A DNA stretch of 64,000 nt from Xestospongia bergquistia. Its lineage: Eukaryota > Porifera > Demospongiae > Haplosclerida > Petrosiidae. The notes under the pieces are model-generated. The model saw nothing but the letters and a program-made list of their open reading frames with translations, had not been told where the DNA came from and ran no database searches. The stretch spans positions 4,053,155 through 4,117,154 of the forward strand of contig OZ014422.1 of NCBI GenBank assembly GCA_963965975.1, in the 5' to 3' direction. The first letter of the stretch is position 1. Each line of letters starts with the position of its first letter. This document shows, piece after piece, positions 1 through 11,952 of this stretch. The position numbers were made by a program, and so were the translations under genes.

Positions 1-1003
1 ATAACACCTAGAAGGTTATACAGGGAGAGTTTATATATAGATACACAAAAGACAAAGATGAATGAGATGTAAGGTACCACAAGACAAGGAAGAGGATACA
101 ATATTAGAAAGTATTCACAAAATAACATATTCTTCCATGTCCAAATCCACCTATTAATACCCCACACTCAACAACCACCCTATAATCACATTATGATGTC
201 CATATACACAACCCACAAACTGATCCCTGACCATACTCAACACACAAAGACTTTCAACCTCAAGAACCAAGATAAAGAGCCACAACCAGCAATGTTGAAT
301 ATTTTTCCAGACCCATGAACAATTATTGATGTCCACACAGCGTTAGTACTAGATAAACTAATTAAAGGAGACCAAAACACTTTATAATTATACTATAATG
401 TAACTATTCATATACAACCATTATCACCATCACCACCATCTCCATCATCATCGCCATCAACATCTCAATCATCGTCTACATCGTCATCTCATTCATCATC
501 TCCACCATCTCAGTACACTCAACTTGAACATCACTACAGAATGAAAAGTTTAACAAAATGTATATAAAGATCAATCTTACATAGAGTGATTATTAGAGAA
601 CATCACTGCATCACCTCCAGTCCAGTCTAGTCACGCATAGAGTTAATGATACGCCTATATAATACATTAAAGTCCATCTAAAAATTATTAAAATACATGT
701 TTAGTAAAGAAATCTCCATATTATTACAACAGATAACTTACATTAGTCATCAGTTAATGTACATAAGATCATCATTACCAGTGACATTAACCTTTCTATC
801 CTATTATAGAACACTGAGGTTCATTTAGTAGACATTGTACTATTTAATAATTCAACTTACATTAGGTATATTAACAATTGTTATCAGATCATCTCTTTTA
901 GTTTCTTGATAGATCTACTAAATGTAACAGAATTTGTTTTGTTCTAACATTATTCTTACTATACAACTCACAACCATTACAACATTATATCATTACACTA
1001 CAG
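1..1003. repeat. Large direct repeat, copy A
   Basis: This block recurs almost base for base at 3730-4707, starting with the same ATAACACCTAGAAGG and ending at the same CATTACACTACAGAA. It is AT-rich and holds a CATCAT/CACCAT trinucleotide stretch near 425-515. Short ORFs inside it are not conserved in frame between the two copies, so it is read as non-coding repeat DNA. The left edge may continue beyond the window. Confidence 0.9.
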
Positions 1004-1093
1004 AACAAGTATAAAATGAAAAAGAGCTATTACAACAGAGCACCAATAACAATTATTACTTCTAATTCTAGTGTACAATAAACACTAACTGTT

Positions 1094-2157
1094 GAACCCT
1101 CCAGGCTGATACAAACCATGAATGAAAACTTACCAAAAGCCCTGATGCCAATGAACAGGACACGAAAAATTCTAGATGCCATACTGAAGTAAACTTTTAG
1201 ATGCCAGTAAAAAATATTGAAGTAAAATTCTAAATGCCAGTAAAGATGCCAGTAATAAAGTAATTCTAGTAATAAAGTAATTCTGATCTTTCCAGATTAT
1301 AACGAAAGCTTTAAACAAATTCTTTGACTTAAGACATTAACTCAAAGGATAAGATGAATTGGTAGATATACAGCTCTTTATCCACATGGAAAACAATAGT
1401 AATACTTGACATTTGTCATCTGGTACATCAGATCATCACTACCAGTGATCATTAAACCTGTCCATCCTATTAAATAGTTCATTCAGTACAAAATTCTACT
1501 ATCTAAAAGGTCAATTTACAGTAGTCGTAAGATAATGTAGATTAGATCATAAACCTATTAGAGTGACAAAAGTGATTGTACTTATAACATAGTATAAGTA
1601 TTATGATACAGCTGTCATGATTCCCAGCACTCAACTAGAACATGTTGCAACTAGACAATAAAAACAACTAGAGAATAAAAATGGGCAGTTTGATTTTCAA
1701 TCTTACATAGAGTAGTTATTAGAGAACTTCACTACATCATCTCCAGTCTAGTCATATATAGTATATCATAGGACTATACTAGATCTAGATCATCGCATGT
1801 TGATGTAGAATAAATTACTATTATAATAGAAGAGAACAAACTTTAAAAATATTATTTAATATAAGTCTTTTTATTAACTTACTAAAGTAGGACAATCATC
1901 TCCAATAGACCAGACAGTAAACAGACCTATTCTACTCTTATCCTAAAAGAAGGTATCATTTAAATTGTTGATTTTTTAACTCTCAATTAGTTGATCATCT
2001 CCAGTAGAAAACAGTACTACTATAAAATGAAAAATACTTATTATAACAGAGCAATAATAATTATTATAAATTGACAAGAGTCTGTTGTATATTAAAATTA
2101 CTTTGTTAGGGATAAAGAGTTTATATTTCATAGACATCTGCTATAAAACCTAACCAC
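1094..2157. repeat. Tandem repeat block, copy 1
   Basis: The block starts with AACCCTCCAGGCTGATAC and continues through GTTGATGTAGAATAAATTAC to a TTATTATAAATTGACAAGAG segment. The same order of segments follows immediately in the next copy. Inside it, short ATGCCAGTAA-like repeats form a small tandem cluster around 1190-1280. It is non-coding. Confidence 0.8.
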
Positions 2158-3090
2158 AAACCCTCCAGGCTGATACAAACCATGAATGAAAACTTACCAA
2201 AAGCCCTGATGCCAATGAACAGGACACAAAAAATTCTACATGCTATACTTAAGTAAATTTTTAGATCCCAGTACAAAATACTGAAGTAATTTTCTAGATG
2301 TCAGTAAAAAATACTGTAGTAAATTTTTAGATGCTAGTAATAAAGTAATTCTGATCTTTCTGGATAATAACGAAAGCTTAAAACAAATTCTTTAGTAGAA
2401 AATTGTACTACTTAATACGTCAACTTACAGTAGTCATAAGTTATGTAGATTAGATCATAGACCTATTAGAGTGACAAAAAGGTCAGTAGTATCGTACTTA
2501 TAACATAGCATAAGTATTATGATACAGCTGTTATGATTCCCAGCACTCAACTAGAACATGTTGCAACTAGACAATAAAAACAACTAGAGAATAAAAATAG
2601 AGAGTTTGATTTTCAATCTTACATAGAGTAGTTATTAGAGAACTTCACTACATCATCTCCAGTCTAGTCATATATAGTATATCATAGGACTATACTAGAT
2701 CTAGATCATCGCATGTTGATGTAGAATAAATTACTATTATAATAGAAGAGAACAAACAGTAAAAACATTATTTAATATAAGTGTTTCTATTAACTTACTA
2801 GAAGTAGGACAATCATCTCCAATAGACCAGTCAGTAAACAGACCTATTCTACTCTTATCCTAAAAGAAGGTATCATTTAAATTATTGAGTTTATAACTCT
2901 CAATTAGTTGGTCATCTCCAGTAGAAAACAGTCTTACTATAAAATGAAAAATACTTATTATAACAGAGCAATAATAATTATTATAAATTGACAAGAGTCT
3001 GTTGTATATTAAATTACTTAATAATTCTAGTGTACAACAGTCCATGTCACTTATTAGGGATAAAGAGAAGAAGAGCCTAGACTTCACAAA
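2158..3090. repeat. Tandem repeat block, copy 2
   Basis: Head-to-tail second copy of the preceding block, about 130 bp shorter through internal deletions. A third, partial copy lies at about 4745-5235 and includes the end of one unit plus the first 70 bases of the next. This shows that the array was longer, or that it was cut when the 3.7-kb higher-order unit duplicated. Confidence 0.8.
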
Positions 3091-3227
3091 TACCAGTTAA
3101 TAAAATGTAACCCTTCCAGACCACCACAAACCTAACCTTCAAAACCAAGCCAGATACCAGTAATACAATGACAATGAGATGTTAGTATTAATTTACAAAA
3201 AATTATAAAGAAAGTTACCTTATACAG

Positions 3228-3726
3228 CACACATAAGGGGTAAATATGCAACACACTCGATGGTTAACAATTACGAAACAGAAGGGGTTAAATTATTCAG
3301 GATTATAAAGCACACATAAAGGGATAAATATGCAACACAATGGTAACAATTATGAAATAGAGGGTTAAATAATTCAAGATTATACGACACACACAAGGGG
3401 TTAATACACAACACACTCAATGGGCAACAATTAAAACAGAAGGGGTTAAATTATTCAGGATTATATAACGCACACAAGGGGTTAAATAATTCAGGATTAC
3501 ACAACACAAAGGGACTTAATATGCCAGACGTAAGTTATAGAACATTATGACACAGTAACAGACACACACAAAGGGACAAAAATAAATATGGAGGGGTCTG
3601 ACGTCAGGTTTAATATCAAGAGAAAGGGTCACCATTATACACTGACAGACACACACAAAGGGATTAAAATAAATATGGAAGGTCTGACGTCAGGTTTAAT
3701 ATCAAGAGAATGGTTCACCGTTATAC
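3228..3726. repeat. Minisatellite with about 83-bp units
   Basis: Units opening with CACACATAAGGGG and ending with AAATTATTCAGGATTATA recur at about 3228, 3311, 3389 and 3468, shrinking to the right. They are followed by two units of about 85-88 bp (about 3561 and 3645), each holding a perfect TGACGTCA palindrome (3599-3606, 3685-3692). The units are contiguous with no unique spacers, so this is a minisatellite and not a CRISPR. Confidence 0.8.
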
Positions 3727-3729
3727 ATC

Positions 3730-4707
3730 AATAACACCTAGAAGGTTATACAGGGAGAGTTTATATATAGATACACAAAAGACAAAGATGAATGAGATGT
3801 GAGGTACCACAAGACAAGGAAGAGGATACAATATTAGAAAGTATTGACAAAATAACATACAAACAGTTCATCCATATCCAAATCCACCTATTAATACCCC
3901 AGACTCATCAACCACTCTATAATCACATTATGATGTCCATATACACAACCCACAAACTGATCCCTGACCATACTCAACACCTCAAGAACCAAGATAAAGA
4001 GCCACAACCAGCAATGTCGAATATTTTTCCAGAATCATGAACAATTATTGATGTCCACACAGTGTTAGTAGTAGATAAACCAATTAAAGGAGACCAAAAA
4101 ACTTTATAATTGTACTATATATAGTGTAACTATTCATATACAACCATTATCACCATCACCACCATCTCCATCATCATCTCCATCATCATCTCAATCATCG
4201 TCTCCATCGTCATCTCATTCATCATCTCCACCATCTCAGTACACTCAACTTGAACATCACTACAGAATGAAAAGTTCAACAAAATGTATATAAAGATCAA
4301 TCTTACATAGAGAACATCACTGCATCACCTCCAGTCCAGTCTAGTCATGCATAGAGTTAATGATACACCTATATAATAGACTAAAGTCCATCTAAAAATT
4401 ATTAGTAAAGAAATGTCCATATTATTATAACCAATAACATACATTAGTCATCAGTTAATGTACATAAGATCATCATTACCAGTGACATTAACCTTTCTAT
4501 CCTATAATAGAACATTGAGGTTCATTTGGCAGATATTGTACTATTTAATAATTCAACTTACAGTAGGTATATTAACAATTGTTATCACATCATCTCTTAT
4601 TACTTTATTGATAGACCTACTAAATGTAACAGAATTTGTTTTGTTCTAACATTATTCATACTATACAACTCACAACCATTAGAACATTATATCATTACAC
4701 TACAGAA
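3730..4707. repeat. Large direct repeat, copy B
   Basis: Second copy of the block at 1-1003, with a small number of substitutions and short indels. The 3729-bp offset means that one full higher-order unit (this block, two 0.9-1.1 kb blocks and a minisatellite) lies between the two starts. No coding capacity is supported. Confidence 0.9.
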
Positions 4708-4744
4708 AAGGAATAGTTAGTAAATTAGTAATTTAATAATAGAT

Positions 4745-5235
4745 ATGACTTATATAGTATATCATAGGACTACACTAAATCTAGATCATATGTTGATGTA
4801 GAAGAAATTACTAATATAATAGAAGAGAACAAACAGTAAAAACATTATTTAATATAAGTGTTTCTATTAACTTACTAGAAGTATGATAATCATCTCCAAT
4901 AGACCAGTCAGTTAACAGACCTATTCTACTCTTATCATAAAAGAAGGTATCATTTAAATTGTTGAGTTTATAACTCTCAATTAGTTGATGGTCATCTCCA
5001 GTAGAAAACAGTCCTACTATATAATGAAAATACTTATTATAACAGAGCAATAATAATTATTATAAATTGACAAGAGTCTGTTGTATATTGAAATTATTTA
5101 GTTGTTAGGGATAAAGAGAAGAGTTTATATTTCATAGATGTCTGCTATAAAACTTAACATTCAAACCCTCCAGGCTGATACAAACCATGAATGAAAACTT
5201 ACCAAAAGCCCTGATGCCAATGAACAGGACACAAT
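4745..5235. repeat. Tandem repeat block, partial copy 3
   Basis: Matches the second half of the blocks at 1094 and 2158, then the opening of the unit again, and then breaks off near 5235. It follows repeat copy B just as the tandem block follows copy A. Confidence 0.75.
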
Positions 5236-5483
5236 CACATCATCTCTTATTAGTTTACACTAAATCTAGATCATATGTTGATGTAGAGGAAATTGCTATT
5301 ATAATTGGAGAGAGTAAATAGTAAAAACAATTATTTAATAAGTGTTTCTATTAACTTACTAGAAGAAAAACACTCATCTCTAATAGATCACCAAACAAAC
5401 CTATTCTATCCTAAAGGTAGAACAGCTGCATGAGATGGTTGTATGAGGTTTGTATACATGTACACAGGGCTAGGTTGTATTGT

Positions 5484-5798
5484 CAAGGTTTCATTTAGAA
5501 AAATGGACAAGGGGGGCGGGCAAAATAATACTTAGAGAAAACTTAGAGGGGTGAAGGAACTGTGTGCGACAGCGCACCCTCTAGGGGAGTCTGGAGGCAT
5601 GCCCCTCCAGAAAAGTTTTGTTGTGTTTAGCCTAAGGTTATCTTATGATGTATATTCCTTTTGTTGAATTTCAGTTCTGTATTCACTACATCTAATTACC
5701 CCTTGAAAAAAAGGCTAACCTAATTTCAAAGGGGGGGGGGGGGCATGACTCTGGCAAGGGGGGGCAATGCCTCCCCATCCCCTCTAAATGAAACCCTG
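5484..5798. mobile_element. Small inverted-repeat element (MITE-like)
   Basis: A 16-bp terminal inverted repeat, CARGGTTTCATTTAGA, lies at 5484-5499 and, inverted, at 5783-5798. The outside bases on both sides read ATTGT, a possible 5-bp target duplication. The 315-bp interior is G-rich with poly-G runs and has no ORF. It would be a non-autonomous DNA element; the superfamily is not clear. Confidence 0.6.
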
Positions 5799-5929
5799 AT
5801 TGTACTACATAAGGTTGGGTACTAAAATATTTGTATGTATTGGGTTGTATAATTAGGACATTATGTGACATGGGTAATTAGACATTCAAACATGTACATG
5901 TAAGGTTATACCATATTGTAAAAGAATAT

Positions 5930-6320
5930 GCCACAGAACTAGTAACAAGATATTTGTATATGAATAGCTATATATATGTATATGTCATAGAACTAGGTTG
6001 TAGGACATAACGTGGTACAAGTAACAAAACATTTATGTATGAATACGTCAAAAGGTTTGCATATGTACATTTCACAGAACTAGGTTGTATGTATCATAGG
6101 ACATAATGTGGTACGAGTAACAAAACATTTGTGTATCAAAAGGTTTGTATATGTACATGTCACAGGACTAGCTTTATTACCATAAATTAAAAGAAAGGAA
6201 GTTACAAGTGTGTCTGAATATACATGGTATAGAACTTACAAAAGGTTGGGATATGTAGATGTCATACTGTGATAGGATTACCAAAAGGTGTGTGTATGTA
6301 AATGGATTAACATAACACTA
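5930..6320. repeat. Degenerate repeats around GTAACAAAACATTTGT
   Basis: Phrases such as CAGAACTAGGTTGTA, GGACATAA, GTAACAAAACATTT and AAAGGTTTG..ATATGTACAT return roughly every 80-90 bases in drifted copies. It looks like an old tandem array. The following stretch to about 7250 shows nothing recognisable. Confidence 0.5.
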
Positions 6321-7249
6321 GCTTTATATAACACAATAATAGATAGTATAATGGTCACTGGACACAACAAGTCTTGGATCATTAGATATTGCAGTGATTT
6401 AGCTTCTATATGATATGATGCTACAATATAAGACCAAAGTGACAAGACATAAAAATCTATGATAAAAATTTTAATATGTTAATTTTTAAAGGTTACTTTT
6501 AAAGTTGGTCTAAAAAGCTTGCACAAACTACAATTATTAATACATACAGGACTTGTAATACTCTAGTTATTTAGTCCACATTATTACACCAAAACATTAC
6601 AATAGGGTTGTCAACATGTTCTAAAATTAGACTATTGGACCCACAGAGTTCATGTACTTAGCAGGGAGGCTCCACTAATAATTATAGTTAACAATATGAC
6701 TTCTCATTACCTATGCTGTGGTTATAAGCTACAACCAAGAAGAAAGCTAGCCTGCTATATCGAAACTGCTGGTATGAGTAAGCTTCATATTCTATCGAAG
6801 TGCTTATATATTCCAGGCTTCAAGTCTGGTACTTAATGTGAAATACAGCTACTCCACTTGTCAGCTAGCTGCCAGGACCTTCTAACGTAAAAGCTTCATG
6901 CTTATTGTCAGCTATAGCATTCATGAAAAGTTGCTCAGTACTCAGAACCTATCTATCTGGGAGAGATTTGCACTAGCCATTTAGTTGTGTTTAGGACAGA
7001 AAAATCCTCTCTACGTATACTCTGAATACAATCAATCAATATAACAGCTTTCTGTACAATTCTACCTCAGATCGATGCTACACTGCATAGGCCAACTAAA
7101 TATTGACTTAAACTGAGGTAGAACTAAACTTACTATAGAATAAGGCAGCCTCGACAGATCAAAGGGTATCAAGTCATAAAGTAGCTAGAAGAGGTTATAA
7201 GTATGTGAAACAACAGCAACTCTCTGGGCCAAAAAAGCTATAAAATATC

Positions 7250-7680
7250 TGAATTAGGCTTTCCACATATACACACGGCGTACGTTTACTCTGACCTGAA
7301 TACTTTCTCTGCTTGTGTATGTGATGGAACAAAGCGTACTTTTTGTCGTTGCCCTCGAGTTGACTGTAATGTTTTTCTGCATTAGAGGTGAACGAGAATT
7401 GAAGGATGGGTACATATTAGCTTGACTGGATACAAAAGCAACGGACTGTAGACAGCAGTACGGTTGTGCTCTTCTTCTTTAAAACATATCGGTCCTGCAG
7501 TAGCACCGGTCCAATAGGCATAGTCATTTTGCAGAAATGAGGCGGTCTACCTAATGCATAGGACTAAAAATTGCGTCACTTTAGTGGTTTGTCGAACTGA
7601 GCATGCTCAGTTTACTAAAACTGAAAGCAGCGTGTTAAACTGAGCATGCTCAGTTCATTGGGTACAATGCGTGATAAAAT
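7250..7680. promoter_or_regulatory. GC-richer promoter-like stretch with two palindromes
   Basis: Base composition rises above the AT-rich surroundings and CpG appears repeatedly. Two identical perfect palindromes, AACTGAGCATGCTCAGTT, lie at 7595-7612 and 7638-7655. The core GAGCATGCTC fits the RRRCWWGYYY decamer pattern bound by p53-family proteins, but the 33-base gap between the two decamers is longer than usual for a single site. No coding exon of a downstream gene was identified, so the promoter role is inference. Confidence 0.35.
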
Positions 7681-8498
7681 CATAGTAAAAATAAACTGAC
7701 ATTAAAACACATATTCTATCTGTCAGTACGTTGTCTATTTATTTTGTTTGTAACAATGCAAAGTGATGCTAATCCATTAAGAACTAGGTATAATTTCATC
7801 AGTGCAATTTTGAACACTAATGCATTATCAGATTTGTATACATGTTAATATCAAAATAATAAACCATATAATATAGGTTCTGTTTGTGTTTGAATGGGCA
7901 GAGCAGGAGGATGACTGATGACAGAAGGGAAACTTCACTTGGATTAGTAGATAGTTTGCATTTCATTGTGACAATTTAGTGTTAATTACCATGATTATAA
8001 TATAATTGCAACAATATACATCATTGTACACTAATTTTTTATATACCAAAAGTATTATTCCATTTAGCATATGGATCTGTTGAATTACAGGTCCTATATA
8101 AAGAAAGAATTGTAAGACAACCTTATTAGAGTCCTCAATTCATGCATACAATCAATATCTACCCATTCATATAGCATTCAATTAGTAATCATATCGGAAG
8201 CCAATAAAAAACATGAGGTACCTTGAGCTTTCTGCTGTATGGGCTCATGGTCTCATCTATCATTGTAGTTTGGGTCAAACAACTGGTATGTCTCACACAT
8301 ATCACTTGTTGATACAAGGATCATTACAGATCCAATGTTATCATATCCTTTGTTATTATAGTCATTACTCATTATTCTGGTTGACAGGCATCAGCTGAAA
8401 CGCCAATAATTCCACCATCTCTCACCACTCATATCATATATTTTATGTTATTTTTATTGGTATTAATATAACAATCATAATTATATATAATTATATGA
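7680..8498. other. No supported gene
   Basis: AT-rich DNA. A 61-codon plus-strand ORF at 8213-8398 has no recognisable motif and ends close to the INTS2 3' end on the other strand, so it is not called. It could hold the 3' UTR of the minus-strand INTS2 gene. Confidence 0.5.
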
Positions 8499-9318
8499 TT
8501 AATTCAAAAGATCAATTCTGTCATTTATGTTTACATTAGCTACTTGTGAAGTGGGAATTTTCACCTTATTTATGACAAAAAATCCAGCTTGACAAATGCC
8601 CACTTTTTTAAGTGCATGGATTAATAGATTTTCCATCACCCAACTACCACAAATTTATAATAATGATTATTAATGTATTAAAAATAAAGCTCAAAGGGAC
8701 AAAGGGTAAAAGAGTTATGAAAACTTCATGATGTTTCTCAGATAGAATCTCTTCTGTAAATCGATGGAGACGTTTGAAGATATCTCTGATCAGATTTAGG
8801 GATTCAGGAAGTGGGTATTGGTTTGTGACATAGGCTACTAATTGAACTGCAAACACCTGAGAGAGGAGATAAACTATTTTAGACTAATTCACTTGTCTAA
8901 CCTGTTTTTCTAGCTGAGGTTGATCCAGGAGTTCAGACATCACAATATGCATTGATGGAACACCAGACACCAATAATGGTAATAACTGTGGAGGATAGCC
9001 TTGAAAATGGATTAGTTTGGCCATACCGGGTTCAGAAATGAAAACCTGTGATCATAATGACAACATTATCACTCTCTCTCCAAACCTGATGAAGATATGA
9101 ACAAACTAAACACTGAATTTCTCGAAGTGATGTTAACAGAAGACCAAAAACAGCTGCATCCTATGTGACAGATAAACTCATCATTAACATTTCAATTTAT
9201 TGATCTCTTACTTTATCTTGTTCATTAGGTAGACATAATAACTGTATCATGCTACTCTCTTCAGCAGCTGTTAGTGCAATTCTGAGCTCTTCCCTCTCTT
9301 GCCCATTCAATTGTTGAC
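8499..9318 (-). CDS. INTS2: Integrator complex subunit 2, C-terminal exons
   Basis: Four minus-strand exons join in frame: 9212-9318, 9086-9160, 8902-9045 and one starting at 8856, each with AG/GT borders. They encode the well-conserved INTS2 C-terminal part, including LREIQCLVCSYLHQ, then KLIHFQGYPPQLLPLLVSG with VPSMHI, then QLEKQVFAVQLVAYV with YPLPESL. A last exon at 8499-8643 encodes a VMENLLIHAL-like segment and ends in TAA. I could not find a canonical donor joining it to the exon at 8690-8856, so the very end is uncertain. INTS2 is a structural subunit of Integrator, which cleaves snRNA 3' ends and attenuates RNA polymerase II. Upstream exons lie at higher coordinates. Confidence 0.85.
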
Positions 9319-10808
9319 CTAGAGTAACATGAGATGAATTATTGGGGATTAGAATGAATATACTGAAAAGTAATGGTAGTAAAAGAATGGGTAAGACTGG
9401 ATTGTTTTTGAATAAGGAAATGGTATGGGATTGGAATGAATATTATGGGACTGAGACTGGATGGTATGGGAGTGAGGCTAATATATCATGAAAATTAAGA
9501 ACGGATGGTATAGGAATAAGATGTGATTCAGACTAAACAATATTGTATTGAGAATGTACAGTATGGGAGTGAGACTGCGTGGTCAATGGCGTAGCGAGAC
9601 CGGGGCACACTGGGGCATGTGCCCCAGTATTGTTAAAATGTGCCCCAGCAACTTTAACTTCCATACTAATAATTAAATGTTTTTACAATCAATGTTAATT
9701 ATGTTATTATAGTGAAGTGGGGGGTGGGTACTAGTTTACCATATATGTCAATTTAAGTGGCTGTAAGCCTGTAAACACGTGTGTGGTGATAGTTAATTAT
9801 TATACAATTCAATTAGAATTCAATTTGTTGAATAAGTTTAGGATTCAATTTCTTTTGAAACTAACTTTTTCAAAGTGCAATATATGTTCATTGTTGTAGG
9901 AACAGGAGGGGCACAGGAAGCACACCCTCCCCCCCCCCCCCCCCAATATTTTTGGTATATTGTGAGATGGTTTCACAATCAACTGATTTAGATTAGCCAC
10001 TTTTCAATCCCTATCCTCATAATATAATTTACACCTGTAGATGCACATTTTATGTAAAAACATTTCAAAAATTTTTGTCAGTGTAAATGACAGAAGAACA
10101 TTTTATTTTGGCTGTTTTTGAAATACTTCATTGTTAAACTGAACAATGTTAAAATGTTACATATGTGCCCCCCCCCCCCCCCAATGACAAAATTGTTCCT
10201 ACACCTATGATGCTTAATTGAAACTATAATACTCTCTGGCTTTTATAATACCTTATCTTTAATATAACTTCTTTAATAAGTAACTACAATCAGTTTTACT
10301 TACCAAGCTAGAGCCAACCAGGAGAGGGGGGTGATAAAGGTAAAGCTGGCAAATTCAGACATATAATTGGGACATGTAACTGTGCTTGCAATAGAGAAGT
10401 TTTACACTTGTGAAGGTATGACTAGATTTTGATAAGTTAAAGTTAATTGCTCAAAAAAGTTAGGTCTTTGATAAAGTTAAGTGTGTGAATTTAATTATTA
10501 TTCAAAGGGAGTTGATCTCATGGGAATTGATCTCATGGGATGAACCCAAGTCAGTATCATTAACAACAGACATGTACATGCTTTCAATATAAGCTGTATA
10601 AGAAACTCAGTATAATGAATGGACAATTTCCTCTACATCAAAACCTGAAAACCACTACACATCAAAAAATAACAGACAATTTGTCAAAATTGTCATGTAT
10701 GATGTAAGGAATGCAATGTTTGTATAAACAAGTATACATGTACATGTTCTGACTCTCTTCTCAATGTAACAGTGTCTAAACATATTCACCTTGTTATCAA
10801 ACTCTCAC
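9319..10808. other. INTS2 intron or intergenic DNA with poly-C elements
   Basis: No exon is evident. A stretch with GGGGCACACTGGGGCATGTG near 9604 and two poly-C runs (about 9929-9943, 10169-10183) looks like pieces of non-autonomous DNA elements. A short inverted pair, TGTAGGAACA at about 9894 and its complement at about 10195, may bound one of about 310 bp. Around 10500-10530 a short GATCTCATGGGA motif is repeated twice. Confidence 0.4.
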
Positions 10809-10907
10809 CTAAATCATATTCCAGTAGAACCATCAATTGTCTCTTTGAAGTCACTCGATATTGGGAATTAGAAAATATTCCATGAAGTAAAAGTCTTAGA
10901 GAATTTA
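10809..10907 (-). CDS. Probable upstream INTS2 exon
   Basis: The open minus-strand segment has a GTGAG donor at its low end and a TAG acceptor at about 10907. It encodes an alpha-helical stretch including NSLRLLLHGIFSNSQ and RQLMVLLEYDL. Its position in the minus-strand gene, and a weak likeness to the INTS2 middle region where helical repeats of the form LNQRFSITAQLLVLYYIL occur in vertebrates, suggest the same gene. The link is inferred from order and strand. Confidence 0.4.
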
Positions 10908-10921
10908 CTACAACAGATGCC

Positions 10922-11032
10922 ATGAAAAAAGACATACAGAGAGATATGAATCATCTATATGCCTTATTAGATCAATGTACAGATGAAGATATCCTGCAAG
11001 AAATAAAAAGGAATAAAAGAGCAGCTTGTTGA
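10922..11032 (+). CDS. Small ORF, 36 codons, unknown
   Basis: The ORF begins MKKDIQRDMNHLYALL, continues DQCTDEDILQEI and ends RAAC before TGA. Codon choice and amphipathic pattern look coding, and the frame stays open upstream to about 10888, so this may be a terminal exon. It lies on the strand opposite INTS2. No family was recognised. Confidence 0.25.
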   Translation: MKKDIQRDMNHLYALLDQCTDEDILQEIKRNKRAAC

Positions 11033-11366
11033 AGTCATTCCATTAACAAAAATTATTAAACCAACCAACAAACAAAACATGAGCTTAAACAGTCGCTTCT
11101 ATCAAACTTTAATCACTCAAGATAAGTAGTAACTTATATGTTTATTTTCAATAAACACTGTATACATAATATATATTTTAGATGTGATAGTGAGATTAAA
11201 CTGTAAAAAATGAAAAGCTGTTGGTTAAGTAATTATGCACAAAACTTGAGGATACTAGTTGATACTACAGTGGTGACATGAACAATGAATTTATTACTGC
11301 ACTATATATAATTCTTGTGTCATATAAACTCTAGTCATGAGTGTCAATCAAAGAAGTATCTAAACC

Positions 11367-11522
11367 ATGTTTCAGCATGGACAACTAATTACTACAAATA
11401 ATCTTTTAACATCATTACCAGATGAAATCATTGACAGTGCTATTAATGATGTGAAGAATTATTTCACTGATCATGCTTGGTATGCATTCTTACAGAGAGG
11501 TATATCGAAATATGAAATGTAA
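11367..11522 (+). CDS. Small ORF, 51 codons, unknown
   Basis: Complete ATG-to-TAA frame encoding a mixed hydrophilic peptide with LTSLPDEIIDSAINDV and YFTDHAWYAFLQRG. Composition is protein-like and unlike translated AT-rich noise. It follows the 36-codon ORF on the same strand 335 bp downstream, so the two could be exons of one transcript. No homology is recognised. Confidence 0.25.
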   Translation: MFQHGQLITTNNLLTSLPDEIIDSAINDVKNYFTDHAWYAFLQRGISKYEM

Positions 11523-11730
11523 AGGATTGTTTTACTTGTTTTTTGATATATAAATAAAAAGAAATGGGAATGGACCTATAAATTATATAACAACGAATAT
11601 GATACACTGTGACTTATGTGAAGAGTGGTATCACAGGTATATTTATTAAGACAAAGAATGTATAAATTAAACATCTTTTGTCTTTCAATAATGTTTGATC
11701 CAACATAACGATTACAATAATTTCACTTAC

Positions 11731-11952
11731 ATTCAATAGGACCTGTGTTAACATCAAATATCCTCCTACTTCTGAATGGTATTGCAATACGTGCTTAACA
11801 TCAAATGTATCTCAGAATGTCTAAACTAAGATGTCTAAATAAAATAATAAAATTATTAAAATTAATCAAAGGAGACATCAAGGTGTTTACTTGCATTAAT
11901 ATATGAGTCTAAGGTTCTGGAGCCATTTTTAATAGCATTCCATGCATGCATC
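11731..11952 (-). CDS. Two putative minus-strand exons, unknown gene
   Basis: One 63-bp segment (11731-11793) has a GTAAGTG donor and an AG acceptor and encodes HVLQYHSEVGGYLMLTQ. A second (11891-11952) has a GTAAAC donor and a GTTAG acceptor and encodes HAWNAIKNGSRTLDSYI. They lie between the INTS2 3' exons and the MAGUK 3' end on the same strand, so they may be further INTS2 exons. That assignment is not proven from sequence. Confidence 0.3.

Noticed and set aside
3228-3726. CRISPR-like regular repeats
   Set aside because: Units are contiguous without unique spacers, about 83 bp long and drifted, in a eukaryotic genome; this is a minisatellite.
154-5050. ORFs inside the 1-5235 repeat field
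   Set aside because: Frames are not conserved between repeat copies and have no recognisable motif.
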